From positions 40,116 through 104,115 of the forward strand of contig RGPS01000002.1 of NCBI GenBank assembly GCA_010084195.1: 64,000 nucleotides of DNA. The letters run 5' to 3'. How positions within the stretch are numbered: the stretch's first letter is position 1; every line of letters starts with the position of its first letter. This document shows, one piece after another, positions 47,901 to 56,006 of this stretch. Source of the DNA: Terriglobia bacterium. Its GTDB lineage: Bacteria > Acidobacteriota > Terriglobia > Bryobacterales > Bryobacteraceae. Position numbers and translations under genes: made by a program. The notes under the pieces are model-generated. The model was not told the DNA's origin, did no database searches, and saw only the letters and a list, made by a program, of their open reading frames with translations.

Positions 47901-48614
47901 TTACTTCACGGGGCCGATTCGCTTCGTATCCACCGCAATATCGTCGAAGTAGACGTCGAACGCCTCCGTGGCAGCCCCCCAGAGCCGCACCCCCACCGCC
48001 AGCTGTTTGAATTCACCCACCAGGTGATACTTGCCCAGTTCGCGGAAAGTAAACGACTTCTCGCTTACCTTCTCGCCATCCACCCAAAGCGTAATGCTGT
48101 TGGGGTTGTCGTTGAACTCCCACTCGAGACAAAACCACTTGCCTGCCGGTACTGCAGGACCGTGATCCACAACTTCGCCCCGCCCGGACGTAAAGCGGTT
48201 CTGCTGGTAGGATGGCTGCCACGTGCCGCGATACATACCCACTTCTTCAAATTCCGAAAGGGGATAGTCCCCGTCACCAATGGGCAACAACACCATGTGC
48301 CCGCTCGGTGCCTTCGGTTCCACAAAAATATAGGCTCGCCCAAACAGGTGCTCTTTCAGCGAGCCAGGCAGGCCATCGTGAGTCAGAAAGGCAAGACTGC
48401 TCTTACCCGCCGGATAGTGCACCTGCAGGGCGAACTTTCCGTGGGCCGCCTTATCGGCCTGGATCTTCAGCGTGGCATCACCCTGAACAAGCTCCTTCCA
48501 GACCGTCTTATCAACAGCGCCGGACTCAAAGTCGTCGTGGAAGACAGGGGGCTGTGCCGAAATGCCGGTAGCGACAGCAAAGGTGAGGGCGAGCAAGGAA
48601 AAGGATCGGGACAT
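47901..48614 (-). CDS. Secreted beta-sandwich protein, polysaccharide-lyase/LamG-like
   Basis: 237 residues from the ATG opening MSRSFSLLALTFAVATGISAQ (signal peptide); a TTG 12 bases upstream is the track start. The mature part PVFHDDFESGAVDKTVWKELVQ is the opening of the concanavalin-like fold used by polysaccharide lyase 20/DUF1080-like proteins, with FCLEWEFNDNPNSITLWVDGEKV and FDVYFDDIAVDTKRIG closing the sandwich. No catalytic residues can be assigned; a carbohydrate-binding or lyase role is inferred. It converges on the esterase gene. Confidence 0.75.
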   Translation of the reverse strand: MSRSFSLLALTFAVATGISAQPPVFHDDFESGAVDKTVWKELVQGDATLKIQADKAAHGKFALQVHYPAGKSSLAFLTHDGLPGSLKEHLFGRAYIFVEPKAPSGHMVLLPIGDGDYPLSEFEEVGMYRGTWQPSYQQNRFTSGRGEVVDHGPAVPAGKWFCLEWEFNDNPNSITLWVDGEKVSEKSFTFRELGKYHLVGEFKQLAVGVRLWGAATEAFDVYFDDIAVDTKRIGPVK

Positions 48615-48653
48615 ATCACTCGACAATATATACCCCGGCCCGCGACGAGCCGA

Positions 48654-49814
48654 CTAATCCCCCAGAAATCGACCGTACTTCCGAAGGCTCAGAACATGGT
48701 CGCAAACTGCCTTGATGCCGGCCGTGATCGGAATCGCCAGCACCAGCCCGGCCGCATCCCACAGGAAGCCCCAAAACATCAGCGAAAAGGTTACCACCAA
48801 AGGGTTCAGATGCACCCGGGCCCCCACGATCGTCGGGTAGAGGACATTCATCGCGATGAGATGCAACAGGACCGCTATCAGCACCGCCAGCAACAGCACG
48901 GAACTGGGCGCCCCGGTCGCCAGCCCCGCCAGCAGCGGTGGGACGATGGCCAGCAAAAGCCCCGCATAAGGAACCAGACTGAGAATTCCGCTCAACGTAC
49001 CAATCAGGAAGGGATACGGCAGACGAATGGCCGCAAACAGGGCGGAGGTCAATAGCGCCAGCAGAACCCCAATCATAAAATTCCCCACCACAAAGGCTCG
49101 GGCAACACCCGCTATTCCCTGCAAACTCTGCGAGACCGTAGTTCGGGACGGGCCATCGAAAAAGCGCAGGAAGCTCTTGTGTATGTGATCTCGCCAGCTG
49201 AGCATGAAGTACACCAGCAGCGGAACAAAAGACCCCATCAGCACCACCTGATAAAGGGCGTCCAGCCGCGAGAAGATGTAATCCTCAATTGGATTTCGGT
49301 CATCGTGGATGCGAACTTCCGGAATCAAATCCGGGGACTGTTGCAGGAGCGGGCTCACGACCGCTTTCTTCGCATTCTTTCGGTTGTTTTGGACGGCACC
49401 CGGCGGCGGAACCGGCTTATCTGACTTCCGCGACGGAGTGAGCACACGGGCAGCCGAGTCTTCAATCTTCTGAATACGGCTCGACACCGCGTCTACAGCA
49501 CTGGTGATGTTCTCCTTGAGCGCCGGAGCATCCTCAGCAATTCCCGACAGCTGATTCCACGCCGCGAAGGCCGCAAAATACAGAAATGTCACAGCGACCA
49601 GACACACCACCAGACTGGCAACCGCGCGTGGAAACCGAATTCGCGTCAACAGGCCCACAAATGGCTCCAGAATCAGCGCAATCACAACCGCACTGATCGT
49701 CGTAATGAATACCATGCGGGCCCAGTACAGAATGGCGATCACTACTCCCGCAGCAATTATGCCGAGAGAATAGTTTCGCGCGTCACCCAGCGGCCCGCCA
49801 AGGTCTCGATCCAT
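48654..49814 (-). CDS. AI-2E family transporter (YdiK/PerM-like membrane protein)
   Basis: 386 residues from ATG 49814; ATG 49856 is an alternative, and the long track ORF runs through ruvX on the other strand. Helices near residues 15-60 (GIIAAGVVIAILYWARMVFITTISAVVIALILEP), a cytoplasmic or periplasmic hydrophilic loop of about 100 residues (VSSRIQKIEDSAARVLT, PVPPPGAVQNNRKNA), then four to five C-terminal helices with GTLSGILSLVPYAGLLLAIVPP match the family. Most members are unassigned exporters of ions or small molecules. Divergent from ruvX with 100 bases between the two starts. Confidence 0.9.
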   Translation of the reverse strand: MDRDLGGPLGDARNYSLGIIAAGVVIAILYWARMVFITTISAVVIALILEPFVGLLTRIRFPRAVASLVVCLVAVTFLYFAAFAAWNQLSGIAEDAPALKENITSAVDAVSSRIQKIEDSAARVLTPSRKSDKPVPPPGAVQNNRKNAKKAVVSPLLQQSPDLIPEVRIHDDRNPIEDYIFSRLDALYQVVLMGSFVPLLVYFMLSWRDHIHKSFLRFFDGPSRTTVSQSLQGIAGVARAFVVGNFMIGVLLALLTSALFAAIRLPYPFLIGTLSGILSLVPYAGLLLAIVPPLLAGLATGAPSSVLLLAVLIAVLLHLIAMNVLYPTIVGARVHLNPLVVTFSLMFWGFLWDAAGLVLAIPITAGIKAVCDHVLSLRKYGRFLGD

Positions 49815-49914
49815 ACGACTTGAGGAGAGCTTCAACACGTATTTCGAGCCTAGCATGTCTGTCCGGAGGCATCTCTGCCGCGTTCCCCCGCAGATCAAAC
49901 CTCGGCGCCATACA

Positions 49915-50421
49915 ATGAAAATGGTGACTGAAACGGGCCGCATTCTGGCGTTAGACCTCGGGAAGAAGCGCATCGGGCTGGCTGTCAGCGATGAATTGCG
50001 CATTGCAGCACGCGGGCTGGAGACGCTGGACCGCAAAGGCCGTCGCCACGATATCGAAATGTTGCGTCGCCTCACTGTGCAACTCGGCGTCAAACAAATT
50101 CTGATGGGCAACCCCCTCCACATGAGCGGCGAGAGCAGCGAGCAGAGTGAATACACCCGCGAGTTCGCCAGTGAACTGGAACGCAAGACCGGCCTGCCCC
50201 TCTTCTTTCGCGATGAGAGGCTCACCAGCTGGGAGGCCGAGGGGAAACTGCGCGGCCGAAACGTTGCACCCGGTGACCGCAGGGCCGCAATTGACCAGTT
50301 CTCCGCTCTCATTCTTCTGCAGGATCATCTGAATTCGGCAGTCCCCGCCTTGCTCCCGGAAGATTTCGCGCAGGATTCTAACGCGGACCAGGTGTGGCAA
50401 GGCCGGAGAAACCGCCAGTGA
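49915..50421 (+). CDS. ruvX: RuvX/YqgF Holliday-junction resolvase-like nuclease
   Basis: 168 residues from ATG 49915 (the 20 extra track residues are unlikely). The RNase H-like active site is GRILALDLGKKRIGLAVSDE, then ILMGNPLHMSG and FFRDERLTSWEAE, with the final acidic AAIDQFSALILLQDHL: the conserved YqgF set. The protein matures rRNA ends and can resolve junctions. It overlaps the mltG start by four bases (GTGA), a pairing that is widely conserved. Confidence 0.95.
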   Translation: MKMVTETGRILALDLGKKRIGLAVSDELRIAARGLETLDRKGRRHDIEMLRRLTVQLGVKQILMGNPLHMSGESSEQSEYTREFASELERKTGLPLFFRDERLTSWEAEGKLRGRNVAPGDRRAAIDQFSALILLQDHLNSAVPALLPEDFAQDSNADQVWQGRRNRQ

Positions 50422-51413
50422 GAATCTTGTTCAGGGGTGCACTGGCCCTGGGAGTCCTGTTGGTGCTGGCCGGAGCCTACGCCGCCAGTCATCTCCAGTC
50501 CCCTTATCGTGGCTTTTCCGAACCCGTTTTCCTGGAAGTGAAGCGAGGCACCAGCACCGCAGAAATGGCCGGCGAACTCGCACGAACCGGCGTTATTGAG
50601 GCCCCCTGGGTGTTCATGCTGTCTCGCGCTTTGAACCGGTCGGTGCGGTTGCAGGCCGGCGAATACCGCTTCGCCACCCCGGCCTCACCTCTCGAAATCC
50701 TCCACCGCATCCAAAAGGGAGACATCTATTTCACCGAAATCCTCATCCCGGAGGGCCTGAATATTTTTGACATGGCTGCAGCCGTGGAAAAACAATCCAC
50801 CATCAGCGCGTCGGACTTTCTTGCCGCTGCCAGGAACCCCACCCCCATCCGCGACCTGGCCCCGGAGGCAACGTCCCTGGAAGGATATCTGTTCCCCAGT
50901 AAATACCGCATCTACCGGCACACCACTGCACCACAATTGGCGAAGCAAATGGTGGGAGAGTTTCGCACGCAATGGGCGAAGGCAGGCCAGGGCGGCGATC
51001 CACACAGGACCCTTACACTCGCCTCGCTCGTCGAGCGGGAAGCCAGATTGCACGAAGAACAACCCCGCGTTGCCTCGGTGTTCCGCAACCGCCTTCGCCT
51101 GGGCATGAAGCTCGATTGCGACCCCACCACGGTCTACGCCGCCCTGCTGGAGAACCGCTATCGGGGCACCATTCACCAGTCCGACCTGGCCAGTGACAAC
51201 CCGTACAACACCTACCGGCACGTCGGCCTGCCCCCCGGCCCCATCGCCAACCCGGGCTTCGGAGCCATTCGGGCAGCCATCTCACCTGCCGAAACCCCGT
51301 ACCTGTATTTTGTTGCCAGAGCGGATGGAAGCGGCGGACATTACTTCTCTGAGTCCCTCAAAAAACACCTGGAAGCAGTGAGCCAGTACCGCCGCGCCTC
51401 CGCCCAACACTAG
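50418..51413 (+). CDS. mltG: Endolytic murein transglycosylase MltG
   Basis: 331 residues from the GTG that overlaps the ruvX stop (GTGA); an earlier GTG at 50394 would add 8 residues. One N-terminal membrane helix (GALALGVLLVLAGAYAAS) is followed by a LysM-like region and the YceG domain. Catalytic Glu is E206 in LASLVEREA, with LEGYLFPSKYRI and PYNTYRHVGLPPGPIANPG, both family signatures. It cuts nascent peptidoglycan glycan strands in the periplasm and sets their length. Immediately follows ruvX, as in many bacteria. Confidence 0.95.
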   Translation: MRILFRGALALGVLLVLAGAYAASHLQSPYRGFSEPVFLEVKRGTSTAEMAGELARTGVIEAPWVFMLSRALNRSVRLQAGEYRFATPASPLEILHRIQKGDIYFTEILIPEGLNIFDMAAAVEKQSTISASDFLAAARNPTPIRDLAPEATSLEGYLFPSKYRIYRHTTAPQLAKQMVGEFRTQWAKAGQGGDPHRTLTLASLVEREARLHEEQPRVASVFRNRLRLGMKLDCDPTTVYAALLENRYRGTIHQSDLASDNPYNTYRHVGLPPGPIANPGFGAIRAAISPAETPYLYFVARADGSGGHYFSESLKKHLEAVSQYRRASAQH

Positions 51414-51745
51414 AGTATTTTCACAATCAATATCTGTGCGGCAGGTTGGCAACCCGCCTCTTGCGTCACATCCACGTCGCTGAGCCGGAATCGCGGGAGT
51501 TGCAGGCGGCAATCCCGAATCTCCCGGCGCAGAACCGCAGAAACACCGGCCTGAAGTTCATCCACCCAGGGGCAAAGTCGCGCAACACACCCTCCCGGAC
51601 CTGGAAGTCCCGGCTTCGACAACGCCACACAGTTTCACCCCATATATTTTCTTTATTCAATTCAACAAACCAAAGTAGGCTTTTCGTCCCGATACCGATA
51701 TACTTGAGGCTGCAGATACCTCACCTGGATCCAGGGCCACGGAAC
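51414..51745. other. Intergenic region of 332 bases with repeat copy 2 and an AT-rich leader
   Basis: Holds the repeat at 51440-51464 near its left end and an A+T-rich stretch around 51640-51680. TATACT at 51699-51704 could be a -10 for the HutI-like gene, but no -35 lies at the right distance. A 64-codon minus-strand ORF (51466-51660) has no features that suggest coding. Confidence 0.5.
51440..51464. repeat. Dispersed intergenic repeat, copy 2
   Basis: Identical over 25 bases to 35246-35270, centred on the palindrome GGCAGGTTGGCAACCCGCC. Flanks are related but not identical: TTTTCACAATCAATATCTGTGC here against TTTTCACAGTGG in the other copy. Confidence 0.7.
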
Positions 51746-52936
51746 TTGTGGACGCTGATCCGAAAGGTCCGGCAACTTGTCACGTTGCAGGGACCAAGTG
51801 GTCCCCGTCGCGGGACTGCGATGCGCGATATTCAGGTAGTAAATGATGCGGCGTTGCTCGTTCACGACGGCGTGGTCCGCGATTCCGGAACCGCGCGCCG
51901 AATAGAGAACCTGGCCGAGGCCCGGCAGGCTTTTGAGGTCGATGCGGGCGGTCGAGTTGCATTGCCTGCCTTCGTTGAGGCTGATACCGTCCTGGTTGGG
52001 CCTGGAACCGAGAGCCAACCGAATCGGCCGGGTGAAGCCCCCCTGGCCACCATCTCAAAAAAAGTGCTGGAGGGCCAGACCCTTCTTGCTGTGGAGGATT
52101 GGGTCCGTCACGGGGTCCTTTCATTGGGGGCCGCAACTCACGGTGCCAAAGAACTTCGCGATGCCCGAAAACTCCTCGCCGTTCAAAAACTCTTCCAGAC
52201 CAGACCCATTCGAATTCGCTCCGTATTCTCCCCATCTGCCCTCGAAATGGAGGCGGCTAAATCCGATATCGTGGTCAAACAATGGGTTAGCAGCATTCTG
52301 GAAAAACGCCTTGCGGGCCTGTTGGAGCTGGAAATTCCCTCAGGCGATTCACCCGAGAGTATGGAGCAACTGGAAAGCGTCATCCAGAAGGCAGTCCCTT
52401 ACGGCTTTATCCTCCGACTGCGCTCTGAAATTCCCTTATCTGAAAGGGCGCAGCGTCTGATTCACGAAACGGGCGCCATCTCCGTCATTGCCCCCGGGAT
52501 CCTGAGCCACCCCAGCCCCGAATTTTCCCGCGCATCCTGCGCCCTGGTCGTGCGAGGCACCGACATCCTGGGGTCCTCACACCCGAGAGATTGCGTGCGT
52601 CGCCTGATTGACGAGGGCTCGGCAATCGCTCTGGGATCAGGCTCCGGCGGAGTCGGATCCGGGGTATTTAGCCCCCAATCCCTCCTGCATCTCGCCTGCG
52701 AGGAACTCGGGATGACAATTGAAGAAGCCATCACCGCAACCACCTGGAATTCGGCCTGCTCGCTCCGGATGTCAACCGTAGCGGGCTCAGTGGAACCCGG
52801 AAAACAGGCAGATTTGGCCATCATGGATGTCAGCGACTACCGCGACCTGGCCAAACGGCAGGGGCATAACGATGTCTACAAGACCCTGCGAGGCGGTCGC
52901 ACGCTCTACCGCCGCGCCGGACTCTTACTCTTCTGA
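51746..52936 (+). CDS. Imidazolonepropionase (HutI)-like protein without metal ligands
   Basis: 396 residues from a TTG opening WTLIRKVRQLVTLQGPSGP; this segment lines up with the first strand of HutI (rnaxlLTLrGpxGPRRG), so the start is well supported though no good ribosome site is visible. RDIQVVNDAALLVHDGVV is the second strand. Where HutI has its metal-binding DxHTH after PGFVD, this protein has LPAFVEADTVLVGPG, without histidines. The late metal Asp also appears changed (ALGSGSGGVGSG in place of ATDFNPG). The C-terminus VAGSVEPGKQADLAIMDVSDYRDL is intact. It therefore looks like an inactive homolog of amidohydrolase fold. No other hut gene is present. Confidence 0.72.
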   Translation: MWTLIRKVRQLVTLQGPSGPRRGTAMRDIQVVNDAALLVHDGVVRDSGTARRIENLAEARQAFEVDAGGRVALPAFVEADTVLVGPGTESQPNRPGEAPLATISKKVLEGQTLLAVEDWVRHGVLSLGAATHGAKELRDARKLLAVQKLFQTRPIRIRSVFSPSALEMEAAKSDIVVKQWVSSILEKRLAGLLELEIPSGDSPESMEQLESVIQKAVPYGFILRLRSEIPLSERAQRLIHETGAISVIAPGILSHPSPEFSRASCALVVRGTDILGSSHPRDCVRRLIDEGSAIALGSGSGGVGSGVFSPQSLLHLACEELGMTIEEAITATTWNSACSLRMSTVAGSVEPGKQADLAIMDVSDYRDLAKRQGHNDVYKTLRGGRTLYRRAGLLLF

Positions 52937-52956
52937 CGACAGCTTTAGCGCCTTTG

Positions 52957-52968
52957 CACAATTACTGT
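52957..52968. repeat. Short shared motif CACAATTACTGT
   Basis: A 12-base match to 39126-39137, in both cases preceded by T and G/C (TTTGCACAATTACTGTAG and TTTCACAATTACTGTGG). Related 5' flanks are seen at the two 25-base repeats, so this may be another end of the same repeat family. Confidence 0.4.
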
Positions 52969-52985
52969 AGGCCGGACTGGTCCTG

Positions 52986-53050
52986 AGGTGGGGCGCAGGA
53001 TGGAGGTGGGGCGCAGGATGGCATCCTGCGCGCCTGTCGCCGACAGGCGC
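52986..53050. repeat. Hairpin repeat element between converging genes
   Basis: Two tandem copies of AGGTGGGGCGCAGGATGG (52986-53003, 53004-53021) run into a palindrome GCGCAGGAT-GGC-ATCCTGCGC (53011-53031), which abuts a second hairpin GCGCCTGTC-GCC-GACAGGCGC (53030-53050). No T tract follows, so it is not a standard terminator; it resembles REP-type elements and may slow or end converging transcription. Confidence 0.65.
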
Positions 53051-53052
53051 TG

Positions 53053-53871
53053 CTAGTGATGATGGTGGTGCGCGTGATCATCTCCATGAGCGTGCAACTC
53101 GTGGCAGTTATCTGGTATCACGCAGCCGGTATCCGCGATCGCGCAGCCCACGTGCTCGAACTGCATCGTGTTGTGGTGCAGGTGAAAGCGTTCCCCCAAC
53201 AAACAGTTCAGTTGGTTCAAAATCCCCTGGCTCTGTGAAGGCGGCATGTCGTCAATCAAAACATGACAGCTCAGCGCCCGCGAGGACGAGCCAAGACTCC
53301 ACACGTGGACATCATGAACATCCAGAACGCCCTCCACGCCGCGCATCGCCGAACAAACTTCGTTCAGATCCACCCCGCGGGGCAGGCCCTCCAGCAAAAT
53401 GTTCAGAGATTCCCGGATCACATCCCACGCAGTCCAGACCACCAGAACCGCAATCGCCAGCGAGAGAAGCGGATCAATCCTCGTCCACCCCGTAAAGCGA
53501 ATCGCGAGGGCACCCGCCACAATCGCCACAGCGCCCAACAGATCACCCAACATGTGGACGTAGGCGCCTCTCGTATTCAGGTCATGGTCACCATGCAGCC
53601 CCAGCATAATGCTCCCATTCAGGATGATGGCCGCCCCGGCTACCCACAACATAGCCCCTTCATTTACCGGCTGCGGGTCGAGCATGCGCAACCAGCACTC
53701 ATAAACGACCCAGTCCGTCAGGTTGTGCGCCGAGTCAGAGATCAGAGCCAGACTATGCGAGCGCACGCCCGCCACAAACTCAAAGACCACAAACGCGGCA
53801 GTCGCCACGAACGACCAGATCAGCGTCCGGCCACTCTTTCCTGAGTGGTGCCCGTGATGGTGAGAATGCAA
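53053..53871 (-). CDS. Cation diffusion facilitator (CDF) transporter with internal deletion
   Basis: 272 residues from a TTG opening MHSHHHGHHSGK, preceded by GGGGAGGAG; the track start at 53907 is a GTG farther up. His-rich ends (HSHHHGHHS, HAHGDDHAHHHHH) bind metals. Helix 1 (LIWSFVATAAFVVFEFVAG) is normal, then the helix-2 metal motif SDSAHNLTD is kept, but it is followed directly by WVVYECWLRMLDPQPV, which matches the end of helix 3. A typical member has about 50-55 more residues here. Later HMLGDLLGAVAI (second metal motif HxxxD) and the cytoplasmic domain with HDVHVWSLG are intact. Transport of Zn or Cd is inferred from the family; function is uncertain. Confidence 0.83.
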   Translation of the reverse strand: MHSHHHGHHSGKSGRTLIWSFVATAAFVVFEFVAGVRSHSLALISDSAHNLTDWVVYECWLRMLDPQPVNEGAMLWVAGAAIILNGSIMLGLHGDHDLNTRGAYVHMLGDLLGAVAIVAGALAIRFTGWTRIDPLLSLAIAVLVVWTAWDVIRESLNILLEGLPRGVDLNEVCSAMRGVEGVLDVHDVHVWSLGSSSRALSCHVLIDDMPPSQSQGILNQLNCLLGERFHLHHNTMQFEHVGCAIADTGCVIPDNCHELHAHGDDHAHHHHH

Positions 53872-53959
53872 ACTGTCTCCTCCCCTTATCTTACCTGTCG
53901 GAGCCACTCCCCGGACCCAAATGCCCTGCCCGCACTTGTTCTGGAGGATAATTTGAAGT

Positions 53960-56002
53960 ATGCGCAGATCGGCGTTGCTTGCCCTCGCTTTAGCACCAGT
54001 CCTCCTGTTGACCGAAGACCTTCAGGCCCAAAAACAGCCTTTCAATACGGATGCGCTGCTGAAGCTCCGGCGACTCTCCGATCCCCAGCTATCCCCGGAT
54101 GGCAAGACCGTTGCGTTCTCCGTCAGTACGCCGGATGTTGCCGCAAACAGGGCTGTCCGCAGCATCTGGACAGTGCCCCTCGAAGGCGGCAATCCCGTCC
54201 GCCTCGCAGAACCGGCCGAACGCCCCCGGTGGTCTCCCGATGGCAAGAGCCTCTACTACACCGGCACTGAAGGTGGTGCCTCGCAGGTTTGGCGGATGAA
54301 CCCCGATGGCTCCGGTGCCACGCAGATCACCCGCCTCGCAACCGAAGCTTCGGGCCAAACTGTTTCCGGAGATGGCAAGTTCCTCGTTTTCACCAGCGAT
54401 GTGTACCCCGAATGCAGCGCCGCCGGGACCTTTGAGGAAACCTGTAACGCCCGCCGTTCCGCCGAGGAACGCAACAACAAAGTGAAAGCGCATCTGGCGA
54501 CAAGTCTCTTGTACCGCCACTGGAACGCCTGGCTGGGCAAGACACGGACCCACATTCTGTCGTTCTCGCTGGCCGATGGCAAGGTTGTCGATCTTACCCC
54601 CGGCGACCGCATCGTCCCGCCCTTCTCACTGGGTGGCCCCGATGACTATGCCATCTCGCCCGACGGGCGGGAAGTCGCGTTCACCATGAATGTGGACCCC
54701 AACCCCGCCCTTTCCACCAACAGCGATATCTATGGCATCCCCGTCACCGGAGGAACAGCCCAGAAAATCACCTCAGGTGCCGGTGCAGATGCGTCTCCCG
54801 CGTACTCTCCTGACGGTAAGTATCTGGCATTCCGGTCTCAGGCCCGCGCCGGATATGAGAGCGACAAATGGCGCCTCACCGTGGTAGACCGGGCAACCGG
54901 CAAAACCACCATCCCCACCGACGCCATCGACCGGGCCATCAACAGCTTTACCTGGTCTCCCGATTCCTCCCGGCTCTTTTTTATGGCGGTCGATCGCGGC
55001 AGGCAAGCCATCCAGTTCGTTTCGCCGGAGGGCGGCGGAGCCCGAATGGCCCTCGGCGGCAGCAACATGGTGGATGATGTCCAGTTCACGCCCGACGGCA
55101 AGACCATGGTCTTCACCCGCCAGAGTGGGGACAGCCCCGTAGAGATCTGCAAGGTCTCTTCCAACAGCAGCAAAGAGGTCCCGCTCACCCACCTCAATGA
55201 CGCCCTGCTCAGCCAGTACCAGTTGACCGCTTTCGAAGATTTCACCGTCACGGGTGCGGAGAACACCCCCATCCACAGCTTCATTGTGAAACCAGCGGGC
55301 TTCACCCCGACCAGAAAATATCCTGTCCTGATGTTGATCCACGGAGGCCCGCAGGGGGAGTGGGGCGAAAGCTGGACCTACCGCTGGAATGCCCAGATTT
55401 TTGCCGGAGCGGGCTACGTGGTCGTCATGCCAAACCCACGGGGCTCTATTGGTTACGGACAAAAGTTCACTGATGACATCAATAAAGACTGGGGCGGCAA
55501 ACCCTACGAAGACCTGATGGCAGTTACCGACTATGTGGCAAAACTGCCCTATGTGGACGCCGACCGCATGGCCGCGGCCGGAGGCTCCTACGGGGGCTAC
55601 ATGGTCAACTGGATTCTCGGCCACACCGACCGCTTCAAAGCCCTCGTCTCCCATGCCGGAGTGTTTGATCTCCGCGCCAAATCCGAATCCACGGAAGAAC
55701 TCTGGTTTCCCGTCTGGGAGTTCGGTGGCATGCCCTGGGAGAACCCCGAGATCTACGAAAAATGGTCCCCCAGCAAGTTCACTGCACAGTTCAAAACGCC
55801 CACCCTGGTGATTCACGGCGAACTGGACTACCGCATCGCCTATAGCCAGGGCCTGCAATTATTCACAGCGCTCCAGATGCACAAGGTCCCCTCGCAACTG
55901 CTGGTCTACCCCGACGAAGGGCACTGGATCCTCAAGCCCCAGAACAGTCAGCTCTGGTACAAGACCTTCATCGAGTGGATCGATACCTACACAAAGAGAT
56001 AA
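53960..56002 (+). CDS. Secreted S9-family serine peptidase (prolyl oligopeptidase-like)
   Basis: 680 residues with a signal peptide ending near residue 24 (LQAQ). Residues 30-400 form a WD40-like beta-propeller with repeats such as LSPDGKTVAFS, WSPDGKSLYY, YSPDGKYLAFRS. The catalytic alpha/beta-hydrolase follows: nucleophile Ser in AAAGGSYGGYMVNW, Asp in HGELDYRIAYSQG and His in DEGHWILKP. It is the dipeptidyl/acylaminoacyl-peptidase type, acting on short peptides in the periplasm or medium. GGAGGA lies about 12 bases before the ATG. The M23 gene starts 4 bases after its stop. Confidence 0.93.
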   Translation: MRRSALLALALAPVLLLTEDLQAQKQPFNTDALLKLRRLSDPQLSPDGKTVAFSVSTPDVAANRAVRSIWTVPLEGGNPVRLAEPAERPRWSPDGKSLYYTGTEGGASQVWRMNPDGSGATQITRLATEASGQTVSGDGKFLVFTSDVYPECSAAGTFEETCNARRSAEERNNKVKAHLATSLLYRHWNAWLGKTRTHILSFSLADGKVVDLTPGDRIVPPFSLGGPDDYAISPDGREVAFTMNVDPNPALSTNSDIYGIPVTGGTAQKITSGAGADASPAYSPDGKYLAFRSQARAGYESDKWRLTVVDRATGKTTIPTDAIDRAINSFTWSPDSSRLFFMAVDRGRQAIQFVSPEGGGARMALGGSNMVDDVQFTPDGKTMVFTRQSGDSPVEICKVSSNSSKEVPLTHLNDALLSQYQLTAFEDFTVTGAENTPIHSFIVKPAGFTPTRKYPVLMLIHGGPQGEWGESWTYRWNAQIFAGAGYVVVMPNPRGSIGYGQKFTDDINKDWGGKPYEDLMAVTDYVAKLPYVDADRMAAAGGSYGGYMVNWILGHTDRFKALVSHAGVFDLRAKSESTEELWFPVWEFGGMPWENPEIYEKWSPSKFTAQFKTPTLVIHGELDYRIAYSQGLQLFTALQMHKVPSQLLVYPDEGHWILKPQNSQLWYKTFIEWIDTYTKR

Positions 56003-56006
56003 ATCA

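Noticed and set aside
51466-51660. 64-codon minus-strand ORF in the large intergenic region
   Set aside because: Unusual Cys/Trp/Arg-rich text, no ribosome site and no recognised domain; I see no support for coding.
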